The notes under the pieces: generated by a model
What the model was told of the DNA's origin: nothing
The model's input: only the letters and a program-made list of their open reading frames with translations
The model's database searches: none
Position numbers and translations under genes: made by a program
Assembly (NCBI RefSeq): GCF_030160295.1
Contig: NZ_BSOB01000010.1
Span: 148,084-212,083, forward strand
Source: Dyella acidisoli
GTDB taxonomy: Bacteria; Pseudomonadota; Gammaproteobacteria; Xanthomonadales; Rhodanobacteraceae
Length of the DNA: 64,000 nt
Reading direction: 5' to 3'
Part shown: in pieces, positions 1-8,941 of the stretch
Layout of the letters: every line of letters starts with the position of its first letter
How positions within the stretch are numbered: position 1 is the first letter of the stretch

Positions 1-1722
1 TGGCTGAAGAAGCACAACCACAACAAGCAGGCTAATGGGCCGCTGAGCGGCTTCCAGCTGGCATTCGAACGGCGCTTCGAGCGCCTGCGGGAAGGCTATC
101 GTGGCGCGCTCGAAACCACGGAGCGCCATCGTGGCCTGTTCGCGATTTTGTTTTTCGCAACGTGCGCTCTGTCAGTTAGCTTGCTGGTACCGTGGCTGGG
201 ACGCGATTTTTTCCCTTACGTGGACGGCGGCCAGATCAAGCTGCATTTCCGTGCGCCGGTTGGCTTGCGCATTGAGGAAACAGCGCGACTCGCAGACGGC
301 ATCGAAGACGTGATTCGCGACACGATTCCCAAGCAGGAGATGGCCAGTGTCGTCGATGCACTAGGCATCCCTTACAGCGGCATCAATCTTTCCTACAGCA
401 ATACCGGTGTGATCGGCACGTCAGACGGCGATATCTTCGTGACGCTCAATGAAGACCATCACCCCACCGCCGATTACGTGCGCAGCCTGCGTCGGCAACT
501 CGCGCAGAAATATCCCAGCGTGATCTTCTCGTTCCTGCCGGCGGACATGGTCGGGCAGATCCTGAACTTCGGCGCGCCCGCGCCGATCGATGTGCAGGTA
601 TCCAGTCACGATGCTGAGGCATCGGCCAAGGTCGCCAAGGAACTCTACGGCGACCTGCTGACGATTCCCGGATTGGTCGACCTGCGCATCCAGCAGGCGC
701 TCAACCTGCCGCAGATCAACGTGAACGTGGATCGCACGCGCGCGAACCTGGTCGGCCTCACCACACAGGACGTCGCGAGCAACATGCTCACCGCACTGGC
801 AGGTTCTTCGCAGGTCAATCCTACGTTCTGGGTCGATCCGAAAACCGGCATCAGCTATTCCATCGCCACGCAGACGCCGCAATATCGCATCGACACCTTG
901 CAGGCGCTGAAGAACCTGCCGATCCGAAGCATTTCAGCCAGCAGCGCTGCCAGCAGTTCTTCGAGCAGTTCGACTGTTAGCCAGACCTTGCAGAACCTGG
1001 CGGATTTTTCGCGCAGCGAGGGGCCTGCGGTCGTCACGCATTACAGCACGCGTCCCACGATGGATCTGTATGCTTCCGTCGATCGCACGGATCTCGGTGC
1101 CGTGGCGAGCGATGTGCAACGCGTTGTCGCTGAGCACGCCAAACACCTGCCACGCGATGTGAACATCGACGTGCGCGGCCAGGTGCAGACCATGCAGTCG
1201 TCTTACAAGGGTCTTCTCGGCGGCCTGCTGTTTGCGATCGTGCTGGTGTATTTGCTGATCGTGGTGAATTTCCAGAGCTGGCTGGATCCGCTGATCATCA
1301 TCGCGGCATTGCCCGCAGCCTTGGCCGGACTGGTATGGATGCTGTTCCTCACCGGCACGCCGCTGTCGGTGCCGGCACTGATGGGCGCGATCATGTGCAT
1401 GGGCGTGGCGACGGCCAACTCGATTCTGGTGATCAGCTTTGCACGCGAGCGGCTGGCGCATCATGACGATCCGGTGCAAGCGGCCATCGAGGCCGGCTTT
1501 CAGCGCTTCCGCCCCGTATTGATGACAGCGCTGGCCATGATCATCGGCATGGTGCCGATGGCGCTGGGCATGGGCGAAGGCGGTGAACAAAACGCGCCGC
1601 TAGGTCGCGCCGTGATCGGCGGCCTGCTGCTGGCCACCGCGGCGACCTTGTTCTTTGTGCCAACCTTTTTCAGTCTGCTGCATCGCCGCCGCAAGGCACG
1701 TCGCGACGCAGCTGCAGTATGA
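1..1722 (+). CDS. RND efflux transporter permease subunit, C-terminal half (partial at the window edge)
   Basis: Inner-membrane proton-driven pump of the AcrB/HAE1-like RND superfamily. The reading frame is open from base 1, so the N-terminal half lies outside the window. The visible part has a first membrane segment (about bases 136-195, ending LVPWLGRDFFP), a large periplasmic porter region, and the C-terminal bundle of five or so membrane helices from base 1200 on (QSWLDPLIIIAALPAALAG, then LMGAIMCMGVATANSILVISF, which is the typical RND signature). The protein ends in a basic tail. A run of serines (bases 928-984) interrupts the periplasmic domain. The adaptor gene follows 9 bp downstream and is surely co-transcribed. 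Permease-before-adaptor is the reverse of the common order, and no outer-membrane factor is seen downstream. Substrate unknown. Confidence 0.93.
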   Translation, partial: WLKKHNHNKQANGPLSGFQLAFERRFERLREGYRGALETTERHRGLFAILFFATCALSVSLLVPWLGRDFFPYVDGGQIKLHFRAPVGLRIEETARLADGIEDVIRDTIPKQEMASVVDALGIPYSGINLSYSNTGVIGTSDGDIFVTLNEDHHPTADYVRSLRRQLAQKYPSVIFSFLPADMVGQILNFGAPAPIDVQVSSHDAEASAKVAKELYGDLLTIPGLVDLRIQQALNLPQINVNVDRTRANLVGLTTQDVASNMLTALAGSSQVNPTFWVDPKTGISYSIATQTPQYRIDTLQALKNLPIRSISASSAASSSSSSSTVSQTLQNLADFSRSEGPAVVTHYSTRPTMDLYASVDRTDLGAVASDVQRVVAEHAKHLPRDVNIDVRGQVQTMQSSYKGLLGGLLFAIVLVYLLIVVNFQSWLDPLIIIAALPAALAGLVWMLFLTGTPLSVPALMGAIMCMGVATANSILVISFARERLAHHDDPVQAAIEAGFQRFRPVLMTALAMIIGMVPMALGMGEGGEQNAPLGRAVIGGLLLATAATLFFVPTFFSLLHRRRKARRDAAAV

Positions 1723-1731
1723 GAACCAACT

Positions 1732-2913
1732 ATGTCCAGTAGCCATGTCTCGCCTCCTCCTCCGAAGCCTTCGCGCGGCGCGCGGCTTGCGCTTATCGGA
1801 CTGGGCGTTGTGCTGATTGCGTTGGCCGCATTCGGCATCGTCAAGCGCGTGCAAGCGCGCCATCAGCTCACCGAAGACACTCAACGCAACGCCATCGTGA
1901 CGGTGGCGACGATTACACCGAAGGCCGCGCCGAAGGATCAGGCTTTGCCCTTGCCCGGCACGGTGGCTTCCTGGCAGGACGCGCAGGTGTATGCACGCAC
2001 CACCGGCTACGTTGCCAAGTGGTATGTCGACATCGGCGCCAAGGTGAAGAAAGGCCAGCGCCTGGCCGATCTGGATACGCCTGATGTCGACAATCAACTG
2101 CTGCAAGGCAAGGCGCAAATGCGCACTGATCAGGCTACCGAAGCATTCGCCAAGGTCACCGCCGATCGCTATGCGAAACTGGCAACGCAAGGTTTGGTGG
2201 CGCAGCAGACGGCCGACCAATACATGGCGCAGTACAAGGCAAACATCGCCACCGTGCAGGCTGATCAGGCGAATGTGGCACGCCTGCAGAACATGGAAGA
2301 CTTTAAACATATCGACGCGCCCTACGACGGCATCGTCACGCAACGCAATTTGAATATCGGTGCGTTGGTGGATGCGGGTGCCAGCGGCAGCAATCTGTTC
2401 GTGATTGCCGATACCAGCAAGCTGCGCGTGTACGTGGATGTGCCAGAAACCTATGCGGCCAGCGTGCACATTGGTATGCCGGCCGATGTCAGCCTGAGCA
2501 CCTACGGCGCCAAGCCCATCGTCGGCACGGTGGCACGAACGGCGGATGCACTCGATCCGAGCACGCGCACGCTACGCACCGAAATTGACGTGGACAATGG
2601 CGAGCAACAGCTGGTATCCGGCGTGTACGCCGATGTGAAGCTGGCGCTATCCACGGCCACGCACAACTACATCATTCCGGCCAACGCGTTGCTGTTTCGC
2701 GCTGAAGGATTGCGCGTTGCAATGGTGGATGGGCAACAGCATGTGCATCTTCAGCCGATCACACTTGGACGCGATTTTGGCGGCACGGTGGAAATCACGG
2801 AAGGCTTGAGCGATCAGGATCGCATCGTGCTCAGTCCGCCTGATTCGCTGTATGAAGGGCAGAAGGTGAATGTGACCGAGCCGAATGTGGCGCAGAAGCA
2901 GCGGATGCCGTAG
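1732..2913 (+). CDS. RND efflux periplasmic adaptor (membrane fusion protein)
   Basis: 393-aa HlyD/AcrA-type adaptor that would link the upstream RND permease to an outer-membrane channel. A short cytoplasmic N-terminus is followed by one membrane segment (about residues 20-38, LALIGLGVVLIALAAFGIV). Then come the lipoyl/barrel-sandwich half-motif (GYVAKWYVDIGAKVKKGQRLADLDTP), a short helical hairpin (about residues 120-185), the second lipoyl half (IDAPYDGIVTQRNLNIGALV) and beta-barrel and membrane-proximal domains. It has a membrane anchor and no lipobox. It starts 9 bp after the permease stop, so it forms an operon with it. The substrate cannot be told from the sequence. Confidence 0.92.
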   Translation: MSSSHVSPPPPKPSRGARLALIGLGVVLIALAAFGIVKRVQARHQLTEDTQRNAIVTVATITPKAAPKDQALPLPGTVASWQDAQVYARTTGYVAKWYVDIGAKVKKGQRLADLDTPDVDNQLLQGKAQMRTDQATEAFAKVTADRYAKLATQGLVAQQTADQYMAQYKANIATVQADQANVARLQNMEDFKHIDAPYDGIVTQRNLNIGALVDAGASGSNLFVIADTSKLRVYVDVPETYAASVHIGMPADVSLSTYGAKPIVGTVARTADALDPSTRTLRTEIDVDNGEQQLVSGVYADVKLALSTATHNYIIPANALLFRAEGLRVAMVDGQQHVHLQPITLGRDFGGTVEITEGLSDQDRIVLSPPDSLYEGQKVNVTEPNVAQKQRMP

Positions 2914-2934
2914 GTTGGGGTGCACACCCCAACA
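2910..2934. repeat. partial copy of the GTAGGTTGGGGTG palindromic repeat
   Basis: Starting in the last codons of the adaptor gene, the sequence runs GTAGGTTGGGGTG followed at once by its near inverse CACCCCAACA. It matches one arm of the 74-bp elements at 43004-43077 and 45418-45491. Only one arm is present here. The remaining intergenic bases up to 3005 show nothing I recognise. Confidence 0.6.
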
Positions 2935-3005
2935 ATGCCATACACCCACGAACCACGATGTTGAAGTTCTCACCCTGACATATGCACTGCCGTAGGCTTC
3001 TAGCC

Positions 3006-3965
3006 CTATTTCAATCTATTTGGTTTGAGCGCCTGAACATCGTCAACCCACCTCGTCTCATCCCTGACTGTGGATTTACCCCGCAACAACCAGCAGATCA
3101 TGACGATCAGCAGGGCGGCCACTAGAAAACCTTCGGCCCAGAAGAAACCGACGTAGTCGATCATCAAGCCCATCGAAGGAATTCTTGGTTGAAGCTCTCG
3201 CACGGCGGGAGTCGCGAAGAGCAGACCACCGATAAAGCCTAGCGAACCGATCTCGGGCGATTCGCGATAGTGCTGGATTCGTAGCGCCATGATCAGAACG
3301 ACCAGGGCAATCAATACCATGATCACGTTCAGGCCGATGGAGAACAGCTTGACCGGCAAGGTGCGGCGCATGGTGAATTCGACGTCGTAATAACCCTGCT
3401 CATCGAAATGCCCCAGCGTAGTGACAGCAAAGCCCTCGAACGAGCACTTGGTGCAATCGACGGCAAACGCTAGCGGTTGCCAGCTTCTGTCGTCAGCTGC
3501 GGCCGTCACCAAGCCGATCTTCATCCTGATGCGGTGGACATCGAAGGGATAGAGGTATTGCGAGCCCTCTCCTTCCACTTCACTGAGTGTCTTGATTGTC
3601 GAATTGAAAGTAACGAAAGGCTCGTTACCTTTCATGCGCCAAATCGAGTCGTCAATGCTGTCACCTTCCAGCAGGCGGGCATCATGATAAAGACCATAGT
3701 CCTTACTCAGCATGCTCTTGGGCTATATCACGGTCAGACGCCCCTTGACGTCGCCCACAATGGGATTGAAGGACACCAGATTGATATCGATCACCGGCTT
3801 GCTTTCATCCACGATGCTGCTTTTTGGGGTTGCTTGCAGAGCTTGGCCTTGCAGCGGCATCTCATCTTGCGCAAACAGTGAACCTGCCCCAAGTACGAGG
3901 GCGAATGCCATGACAAGCGTGCATGCCCGCAGATACCATGAGGCTTTCATACAGCGTCGGATCAT
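3006..3965 (-). pseudogene. DUF4436 family membrane protein, interrupted by an in-frame TAG
   Basis: Reading from ATG at 3965 (AAAGG ribosome-binding site about 9 bases upstream) gives a signal peptide or N-terminal membrane segment (residues 6-28), a soluble domain of DUF4436 type, and three C-terminal membrane helices (about residues 200-300), 319 codons in all. At 3725-3723 the frame contains TAG, after the residues GRLTVI. The same frame continues with no shift through PKSMLSKDYGLYHDARLL, which is family-like sequence and not leader. One base change (a tyrosine codon to TAG) would explain it. Possible explanations are a young pseudogene, a sequencing error, or two short products from the internal ATG at 3713. 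The family's function is unknown. Confidence 0.75.
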
Positions 3966-4120
3966 GATCGTGTGCCTTTCATCCGGCGGTTGCCTGGTAA
4001 ACCGCAGGCAAACCAGCGCAGTTAAAGCCGGATGAGCATAATGGGCGCACTCCATGAACGAGGCGCGATAGGATTCGTGAATACGCGCTTGGGAAAGCGC
4101 GCTAGAAACAAACCTGACGA

Positions 4121-5413
4121 TCAATCAATCGGCGTATGCCGATACGTGGCCACATCACGCTCCTGCACCGCGGAAGCACGATTCGACCAGGCCTGCCGAA
4201 TATACGTAACTACCGCCGCCACATCCGCGTCGCTGAGCTGTTGCGCATACGGCGGCATGGAATAAGGCCGCGGATTGCCGGCGGTCACTGACGGGAATCC
4301 ACCCAGCAGCACGACGCGTGTCGCGTTGATGCCCGTCGGTTCGGTTACCGATGCATTGCCGTCCAGCGGCGGATAGACGCCAGGAACGCCTGCACCATCC
4401 TTGCCATGGCAATCCGCGCAACGTTCCACGTAAATGCTAGAGCCGCGATCAGCAAGCGGCTTGCTGTCGAAACTCGCGCTCACCGCTTTGGGTGCCGCGC
4501 GCGCAGGTAGCGACAATAAATAATCAGCGATGGCTTGAAGATCATCATCGTGCAGATGCTGCGTGCTGTGCGCCACCACGTCCGCCATCGGGCCGATCGC
4601 GGCGCCCTTGGATGCCTGACCGTTTTTCAGCACATCGATGATGTCCTGCCTGCTCCAGCCCTGCAGGCCACCGTTGGCTTGCGTGCTCAAATCCGGCGCG
4701 TACCAATCCTGCTCGGGGATACGTCCGCCGGATAGAGCCGTATCAGCATTCAAGCCACCCCATGCTCCGCGCGCAGCGTGGCATTCGTTGCAATGCCCGA
4801 GCCCTTGCACAAGGTATGCGCCACGATTCCACGATACCGACTGCGAAGGATCGGCCTGATACACGCCCGCCTTGAAGTACACCGCACGCCACGCGGTGAG
4901 CGTGCTGCGTACGTTGTAGGGAAAGCGCAGTGCCAGCGACGCATTTGGCTGATGCACGATCGGTAGCGAGCGCAGGTATGCAAAGATGGCAATGGCATCG
5001 TCGCGCGTGACCTTGGTGAACGAGGTATACGAAAACGCCGGATAAAGGGGTTCCCCGTTTCGTCCAATGCCTTCGTGCATAGCGCGCCAGAAATCGTTGA
5101 AGGCCCATTGGCCGATGCCCGTGTCCCTATCCGGCGTGATGTTGGGCGCCGGGATGCCGCCGAACGGCGTGGGCAACATTCGTCCACCCGCATACGGCTC
5201 GCCGCCGCGCGCGGTATGGCAGGAAACGCAATCGCCGGCCGTAGCGAGATAGCGGCCCTTGGCGATGACACCGGGATCTTTCAGCGTAGCGGCGATTGCC
5301 GGATCTTCCGGTGATATCAGCACTTGCCGATGACGCTGTGACAACCACCAACCAGCGGCCAGCACGATCACCAGCAGCACAAGCGGAATCCACAGCCAGC
5401 CAAGCCGCTTCAT
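4121..5413 (-). CDS. Membrane-anchored tri-haem cytochrome c
   Basis: 430-aa c-type cytochrome with one N-terminal membrane anchor (residues 6-24) and three CXXCH haem sites: CVSCH at residues 62-66, CNECH in the middle and CADCH in the C-terminal third. This three-domain layout is that of the cytochrome c subunits of PQQ alcohol, gluconate and related periplasmic dehydrogenases, which pass electrons to the respiratory chain. The chosen ATG overlaps the TGA of the upstream cytochrome gene (ATGA at 5413-5410), so the two are translationally coupled. No dehydrogenase subunit lies beside them, so the electron donor is unknown. Confidence 0.9.
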   Translation of the reverse strand: MKRLGWLWIPLVLLVIVLAAGWWLSQRHRQVLISPEDPAIAATLKDPGVIAKGRYLATAGDCVSCHTARGGEPYAGGRMLPTPFGGIPAPNITPDRDTGIGQWAFNDFWRAMHEGIGRNGEPLYPAFSYTSFTKVTRDDAIAIFAYLRSLPIVHQPNASLALRFPYNVRSTLTAWRAVYFKAGVYQADPSQSVSWNRGAYLVQGLGHCNECHAARGAWGGLNADTALSGGRIPEQDWYAPDLSTQANGGLQGWSRQDIIDVLKNGQASKGAAIGPMADVVAHSTQHLHDDDLQAIADYLLSLPARAAPKAVSASFDSKPLADRGSSIYVERCADCHGKDGAGVPGVYPPLDGNASVTEPTGINATRVVLLGGFPSVTAGNPRPYSMPPYAQQLSDADVAAVVTYIRQAWSNRASAVQERDVATYRHTPID

Positions 5414-6129
5414 GTGCCGCCTCCTGACGTCTGCAGCACACCACAACGCAGTGGCGGAGCAATCGAGCCCGCAGGTTGCGGATGAGTGTCGGCAGGTACG
5501 TCGCGGCTCGCCAGCCAGGCCGAAACGGCAGTGATGTCAACCGGCGCAAGACGATTGGCGATCTCGGCCATGCAATCAGGCACGGCAGACGCACGCGTAC
5601 CGGTGCGCCATGATCCAAGCTGGGAACTGATGTAGTCGTAAGGCAAGCCAACCAGCCCCGGCACGGAAGGTTCCGTACCGGTGAGCTGTTTGCCATGACA
5701 AGCCTGACATGGCGGTATCTTGCGTGAAGGATCACCGGCCGTAACCAGTTGCTCACCACGCTGCAGCGATGACGGCGCCAGGTTCGGCACCGGCTTGCGT
5801 TCGTAGGGCACCTGTTGCGCAGAGAAGTACTCGGCAATCTCGTGCATGTAGTCGGGCGTGAGCAAGCGCACGGTGTATTCCATCGGCGCGTAGTTGCGCA
5901 GCCCATGTTGGAAATTTTGCATCTGCGAAACGAGATAACCCGCTGGCTTGCCCGCCAAGCGTGGGAAAAAGCCGCTGCCGGAAGAACCTTCACCATGCAC
6001 GCCATGGCAAGTGGTGCAGGCAGCTATGCGTTGCTGCAACGTATTCGGCACGGTCGGTTGATCGGCATGCGCCACGGCACAACCCAACAACCCTGCGAAC
6101 GGAAGCACCCACCGCAAACGTGTCGACAT
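5410..6129 (-). CDS. Periplasmic di-haem cytochrome c (c4-like)
   Basis: 239-aa protein with a cleavable signal peptide (residues 1-20, ending CAVAHA) and two class I cytochrome domains, each with CXXCH (CTTCH near residue 35, CQACH near residue 135). The size and two-domain plan match cytochrome c4. The start MSTRLRW was chosen because it yields a proper signal peptide. Upstream in-frame ATG codons would give an unlikely arginine-rich leader. It is the first gene of a two-cistron unit with the tri-haem cytochrome and diverges from the amidase gene. It is likely a soluble electron shuttle. Confidence 0.87.
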   Translation of the reverse strand: MSTRLRWVLPFAGLLGCAVAHADQPTVPNTLQQRIAACTTCHGVHGEGSSGSGFFPRLAGKPAGYLVSQMQNFQHGLRNYAPMEYTVRLLTPDYMHEIAEYFSAQQVPYERKPVPNLAPSSLQRGEQLVTAGDPSRKIPPCQACHGKQLTGTEPSVPGLVGLPYDYISSQLGSWRTGTRASAVPDCMAEIANRLAPVDITAVSAWLASRDVPADTHPQPAGSIAPPLRCGVLQTSGGGT

Positions 6130-6245
6130 GCTTGGCCGGCCCCTGGTACCCATGCCGGAAGTATAGGAGGCCTCCACGCACCAACTGCGGCGCCTGCGGT
6201 TATGCTGCGGCATCACGCCACACACTTTTGCCGGGGAGACTTACC

Positions 6246-7862
6246 ATGTTCCGTCCGTCGCTGTTGTGCGCTGCACTCGCACTCGCCTTACTTCCTGCCA
6301 CATCTCTCTTCGCCCAGGACAGCCAGGACGCGGCATGGCGAAGCGTGACCGAACTGCAGCAGGACATGAATGCCGGCAAGCTCACCAGCAAAGCGCTGGT
6401 GCAGGACGATATCTCGCGCATCCAGCAGCTCGATCAGGGCGGCCCGATGCTGCGCTCGGTGCTGGAAGTGAATCCTGATGCATTAAAGATTGCCGGGAAG
6501 CTCGACGCAAAACGTCGCTCATCGCACGGTCCGCTCTACGGTATTCCGGTGCTGCTGAAAGACAACATCGACACGGGCGATCACACGTTGACGACGGCCG
6601 GCTCGCTCGCGCTGATGGATGCGCCAGCACCCAAGGATGCCGCACTGGTCGCCCGGCTGCGCAAGGCCGGTGCGGTGATTTTGGGTAAAACCAACCTCAG
6701 CGAGTGGGCGGATTTTCGCTCTTCTCATGCCAGTAGTGGATGGACTGGCCGCGGTGGACAGACGCGCAATCCGTATGCGCTGGATCGCAATCCTTGCGGT
6801 TCGAGTTCTGGTTCCGCTGTGGCGGTTGCCGCGGGCCTGGTGCCCGTGGCCGTAGGCTCGGAAACCGATGGCTCGATCATCTGCCCGGCATCGATGAACG
6901 GCATTGTGGGCATCAAGCCGACGCTGGGTCTGGTCAGTCGCAGCGGCATCATCCCGATCAGCCACAACCAGGACACGGCCGGACCGTTGGCGCGCAATGT
7001 CACCGACGCGGCGATCCTGCTTTCCGCGTTGGCAGGCAGCGATCCGCACGACCCCGCTACAGCCGACGCGAATAAACACGCCACGGACTACACCCGCTTT
7101 CTTGACCCCAACGGCTTGCGCGGTAAGCGCATCGGCGTGGTGCGCGCGCTTGCCGGGAACGAACCGAATGCCGATCGCGTATTGGACGAAGCCATCGCTG
7201 CGATGAAAGCGCAAGGCGCGATCATCGTTGATCCGGTCACGCTGCCCCATCTGGCCGAACTGGGCGACCCGGAAATGACCGTGATGCTGTATGACTTCAA
7301 GCATGATCTCAACGCGTATCTCGCCGGCCGCAAAGGTTTGAAGGTGAAGACGCTTGCCGATCTGATTGCCTTCAACAAACAAGAGTCCATGCGTGAAATG
7401 ACTTGGTTCGGGCAGGATCTGTTCGAGCAGGCGCAGGCCAAAGGCCCGCTTACCGACAAGGCATATCTCGATGCATTGAACAAAGCCAAGCAGCTCTCGG
7501 GGCCACAAGGTATCGATGCGGCACTGCAGGCCAATCATCTGGATGCCTTGCTCTCGCCCTCATGGGGGCCGGCTTATCTCACGGATCTGGTACTCGGCGA
7601 TCACATCGTCAGCGGCAACCCGACCATCGGCGGTGCCTCGCAGCCTGCTGCGGTGGCGGGTTATCCCTCGATCACCGTGCCGGCGGGATGGGCACACGAT
7701 CTACCGGTCGGCATCGTGTTCTTCGGTTCCAAGTGGAGCGAGCCGACGCTGATTTCGATCGCTTATGGATTCGAGCAGCACACGCACGCGTGGCAGGCAC
7801 CGAAATTCCTGGATACGGTGGACGGCAAGGCCTACGCACCGGTGCCTGCGCAGAGCCATTGA
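6246..7862 (+). CDS. Secreted amidase (amidase signature family)
   Basis: 538-aa hydrolase of the Ser-cisSer-Lys amidase signature family, with a signal peptide (residues 1-23, ending SLFAQ) that places it in the periplasm or outside the cell. Key elements are Lys105 in VLLKDN, the GSSSGS motif at residues 185-190 carrying the cis-serine, and the nucleophile region ETDGSI around Ser210. It resembles the secreted amidases often mislabelled as GatA. Here it is alone, without gatB or gatC, so tRNA amidation is not its role. The start at 6246 follows a GGGGAG ribosome-binding site. Upstream in-frame codons are rejected because they overlap the divergent cytochrome gene. Substrate unknown. Confidence 0.9.
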   Translation: MFRPSLLCAALALALLPATSLFAQDSQDAAWRSVTELQQDMNAGKLTSKALVQDDISRIQQLDQGGPMLRSVLEVNPDALKIAGKLDAKRRSSHGPLYGIPVLLKDNIDTGDHTLTTAGSLALMDAPAPKDAALVARLRKAGAVILGKTNLSEWADFRSSHASSGWTGRGGQTRNPYALDRNPCGSSSGSAVAVAAGLVPVAVGSETDGSIICPASMNGIVGIKPTLGLVSRSGIIPISHNQDTAGPLARNVTDAAILLSALAGSDPHDPATADANKHATDYTRFLDPNGLRGKRIGVVRALAGNEPNADRVLDEAIAAMKAQGAIIVDPVTLPHLAELGDPEMTVMLYDFKHDLNAYLAGRKGLKVKTLADLIAFNKQESMREMTWFGQDLFEQAQAKGPLTDKAYLDALNKAKQLSGPQGIDAALQANHLDALLSPSWGPAYLTDLVLGDHIVSGNPTIGGASQPAAVAGYPSITVPAGWAHDLPVGIVFFGSKWSEPTLISIAYGFEQHTHAWQAPKFLDTVDGKAYAPVPAQSH

Positions 7863-7946
7863 ACGGTCATCTGGCTGGCCGAAAGCCCACTGCTTCGGCC
7901 AGCTTGGGCAGCTAGCGTGGCGCCACCTTTCCTCTGGGCCACTCCC

Positions 7947-8837
7947 ATGAAACGTTGGATAGTTTTGTGTGCGCTAGCTTTCGTGACTGCGTCTGTGGAT
8001 GCTGCTGCGCCGTCGGCAGATCCAGATTTTCGCGCCACCTGGACACAGCCGCAGCAGCCTTTTCGCATCTACGGCAATACGTATTACGTTGGGTCGCACG
8101 GACTCAGCGCGATTCTGATCACCTCGCCTGAAGGTCACGTGCTGATCGACAGCACACTGCAAGACAACGTGGCGATGATCGAGTCGAATATCCGCGCGCT
8201 GGGCTTTCGCGTGCAGGACATCAAGCTGATCCTCAACAGCCATACGCATTCCGATCATGCGGGCGGTATCGCTGCGTTAATGCACGATAGCGGTGCACGG
8301 GTAGCTGCCAGTGCGAAATCGGCCAAAGCGTTGGCGCTGGGCGGTAATGATCCTGACGATCCGCAGCACGGTATAGGAAGCTTCTATCCGAAGGTGACCG
8401 ATGTTCGCATCGTTGCTGATGGCGAAACCGTGCATGTGGGCTCGCTTGCTTTGCAGATGCACGCGATGCCGGGGCACACGCCAGGCAGCACGGGCTGGAC
8501 GTGGCGCTCGTGCGAAAGAGATCGCTGCGTGTCGATGGTGTATGCCGATAGCATTTCGCTGCTCAGCGCCGATGGCTATCGCTATGCCGATCCGGCGCAT
8601 CCGGAACGTCTCGCCGATTACCGGCGGACACTGGCCACGTTATCGGCGCTGCCGTGCGGCATCCTGCTTACGCCGCATCCACGTGATGGGTTCTTTGATA
8701 AGGCCGCGCGCATCGAAGCAGGCAAACCTAGCCCGTTGATCGACACGCAGGCGTGCAAGGCTTATGCGGCGGAGGGGCAGAAGATATTGGAGGAGCGCTT
8801 GCGCATGGAGGCATCGCAGATGGCGAAGAAACATTGA
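7947..8837 (+). CDS. Subclass B3 metallo-beta-lactamase-like hydrolase
   Basis: 296-aa secreted zinc hydrolase of the metallo-beta-lactamase fold. The signal peptide is residues 1-20. Zinc ligands are visible as His99, His101, Asp103 and His104 (HTHSDH), His177 (PGHTPGS) and His244 (LTPHP). This HXHXDH plus GHT plus TPHP pattern, with no cysteine ligand, is that of subclass B3 (L1, FEZ and THIN types), which hydrolyse penicillins, cephalosporins and carbapenems. The C-terminal CKAYA segment also matches L1. Environmental homologues vary widely in activity, so resistance is an inference. ATG 7947 is preferred over GTG 7917 because it puts the signal peptide at the N-terminus. Confidence 0.85.
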   Translation: MKRWIVLCALAFVTASVDAAAPSADPDFRATWTQPQQPFRIYGNTYYVGSHGLSAILITSPEGHVLIDSTLQDNVAMIESNIRALGFRVQDIKLILNSHTHSDHAGGIAALMHDSGARVAASAKSAKALALGGNDPDDPQHGIGSFYPKVTDVRIVADGETVHVGSLALQMHAMPGHTPGSTGWTWRSCERDRCVSMVYADSISLLSADGYRYADPAHPERLADYRRTLATLSALPCGILLTPHPRDGFFDKAARIEAGKPSPLIDTQACKAYAAEGQKILEERLRMEASQMAKKH

Positions 8838-8905
8838 GCCCCCGCTCCTGTGCAATCAATCTGCACACCGTCGACGCCCAAGGCCTTGCCTATCGTCATT
8901 CCTGC

Positions 8906-8933
8906 AAAAGCCGGATGACGACGAGGCTTTTTT
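8906..8933. terminator. Bidirectional terminator between the B3 lactamase and DAHP synthase genes
   Basis: The stem AAAAGCC (8906-8912) pairs with GGCTTTT (8925-8931) and ends in a run of six T on the plus strand. The minus strand also ends in T residues. The two flanking genes converge here. The loop overlaps a small imperfect repeat, CGTCATTCC...GGATGACG (8894-8920). Confidence 0.7.
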
Positions 8934-8941
8934 GAAGTCGA

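Noticed and set aside
6246-7862. Amidase as GatA of the Glu-tRNA amidotransferase
   Set aside because: It has a signal peptide and no gatB or gatC neighbour, so a secreted amidase fits better.
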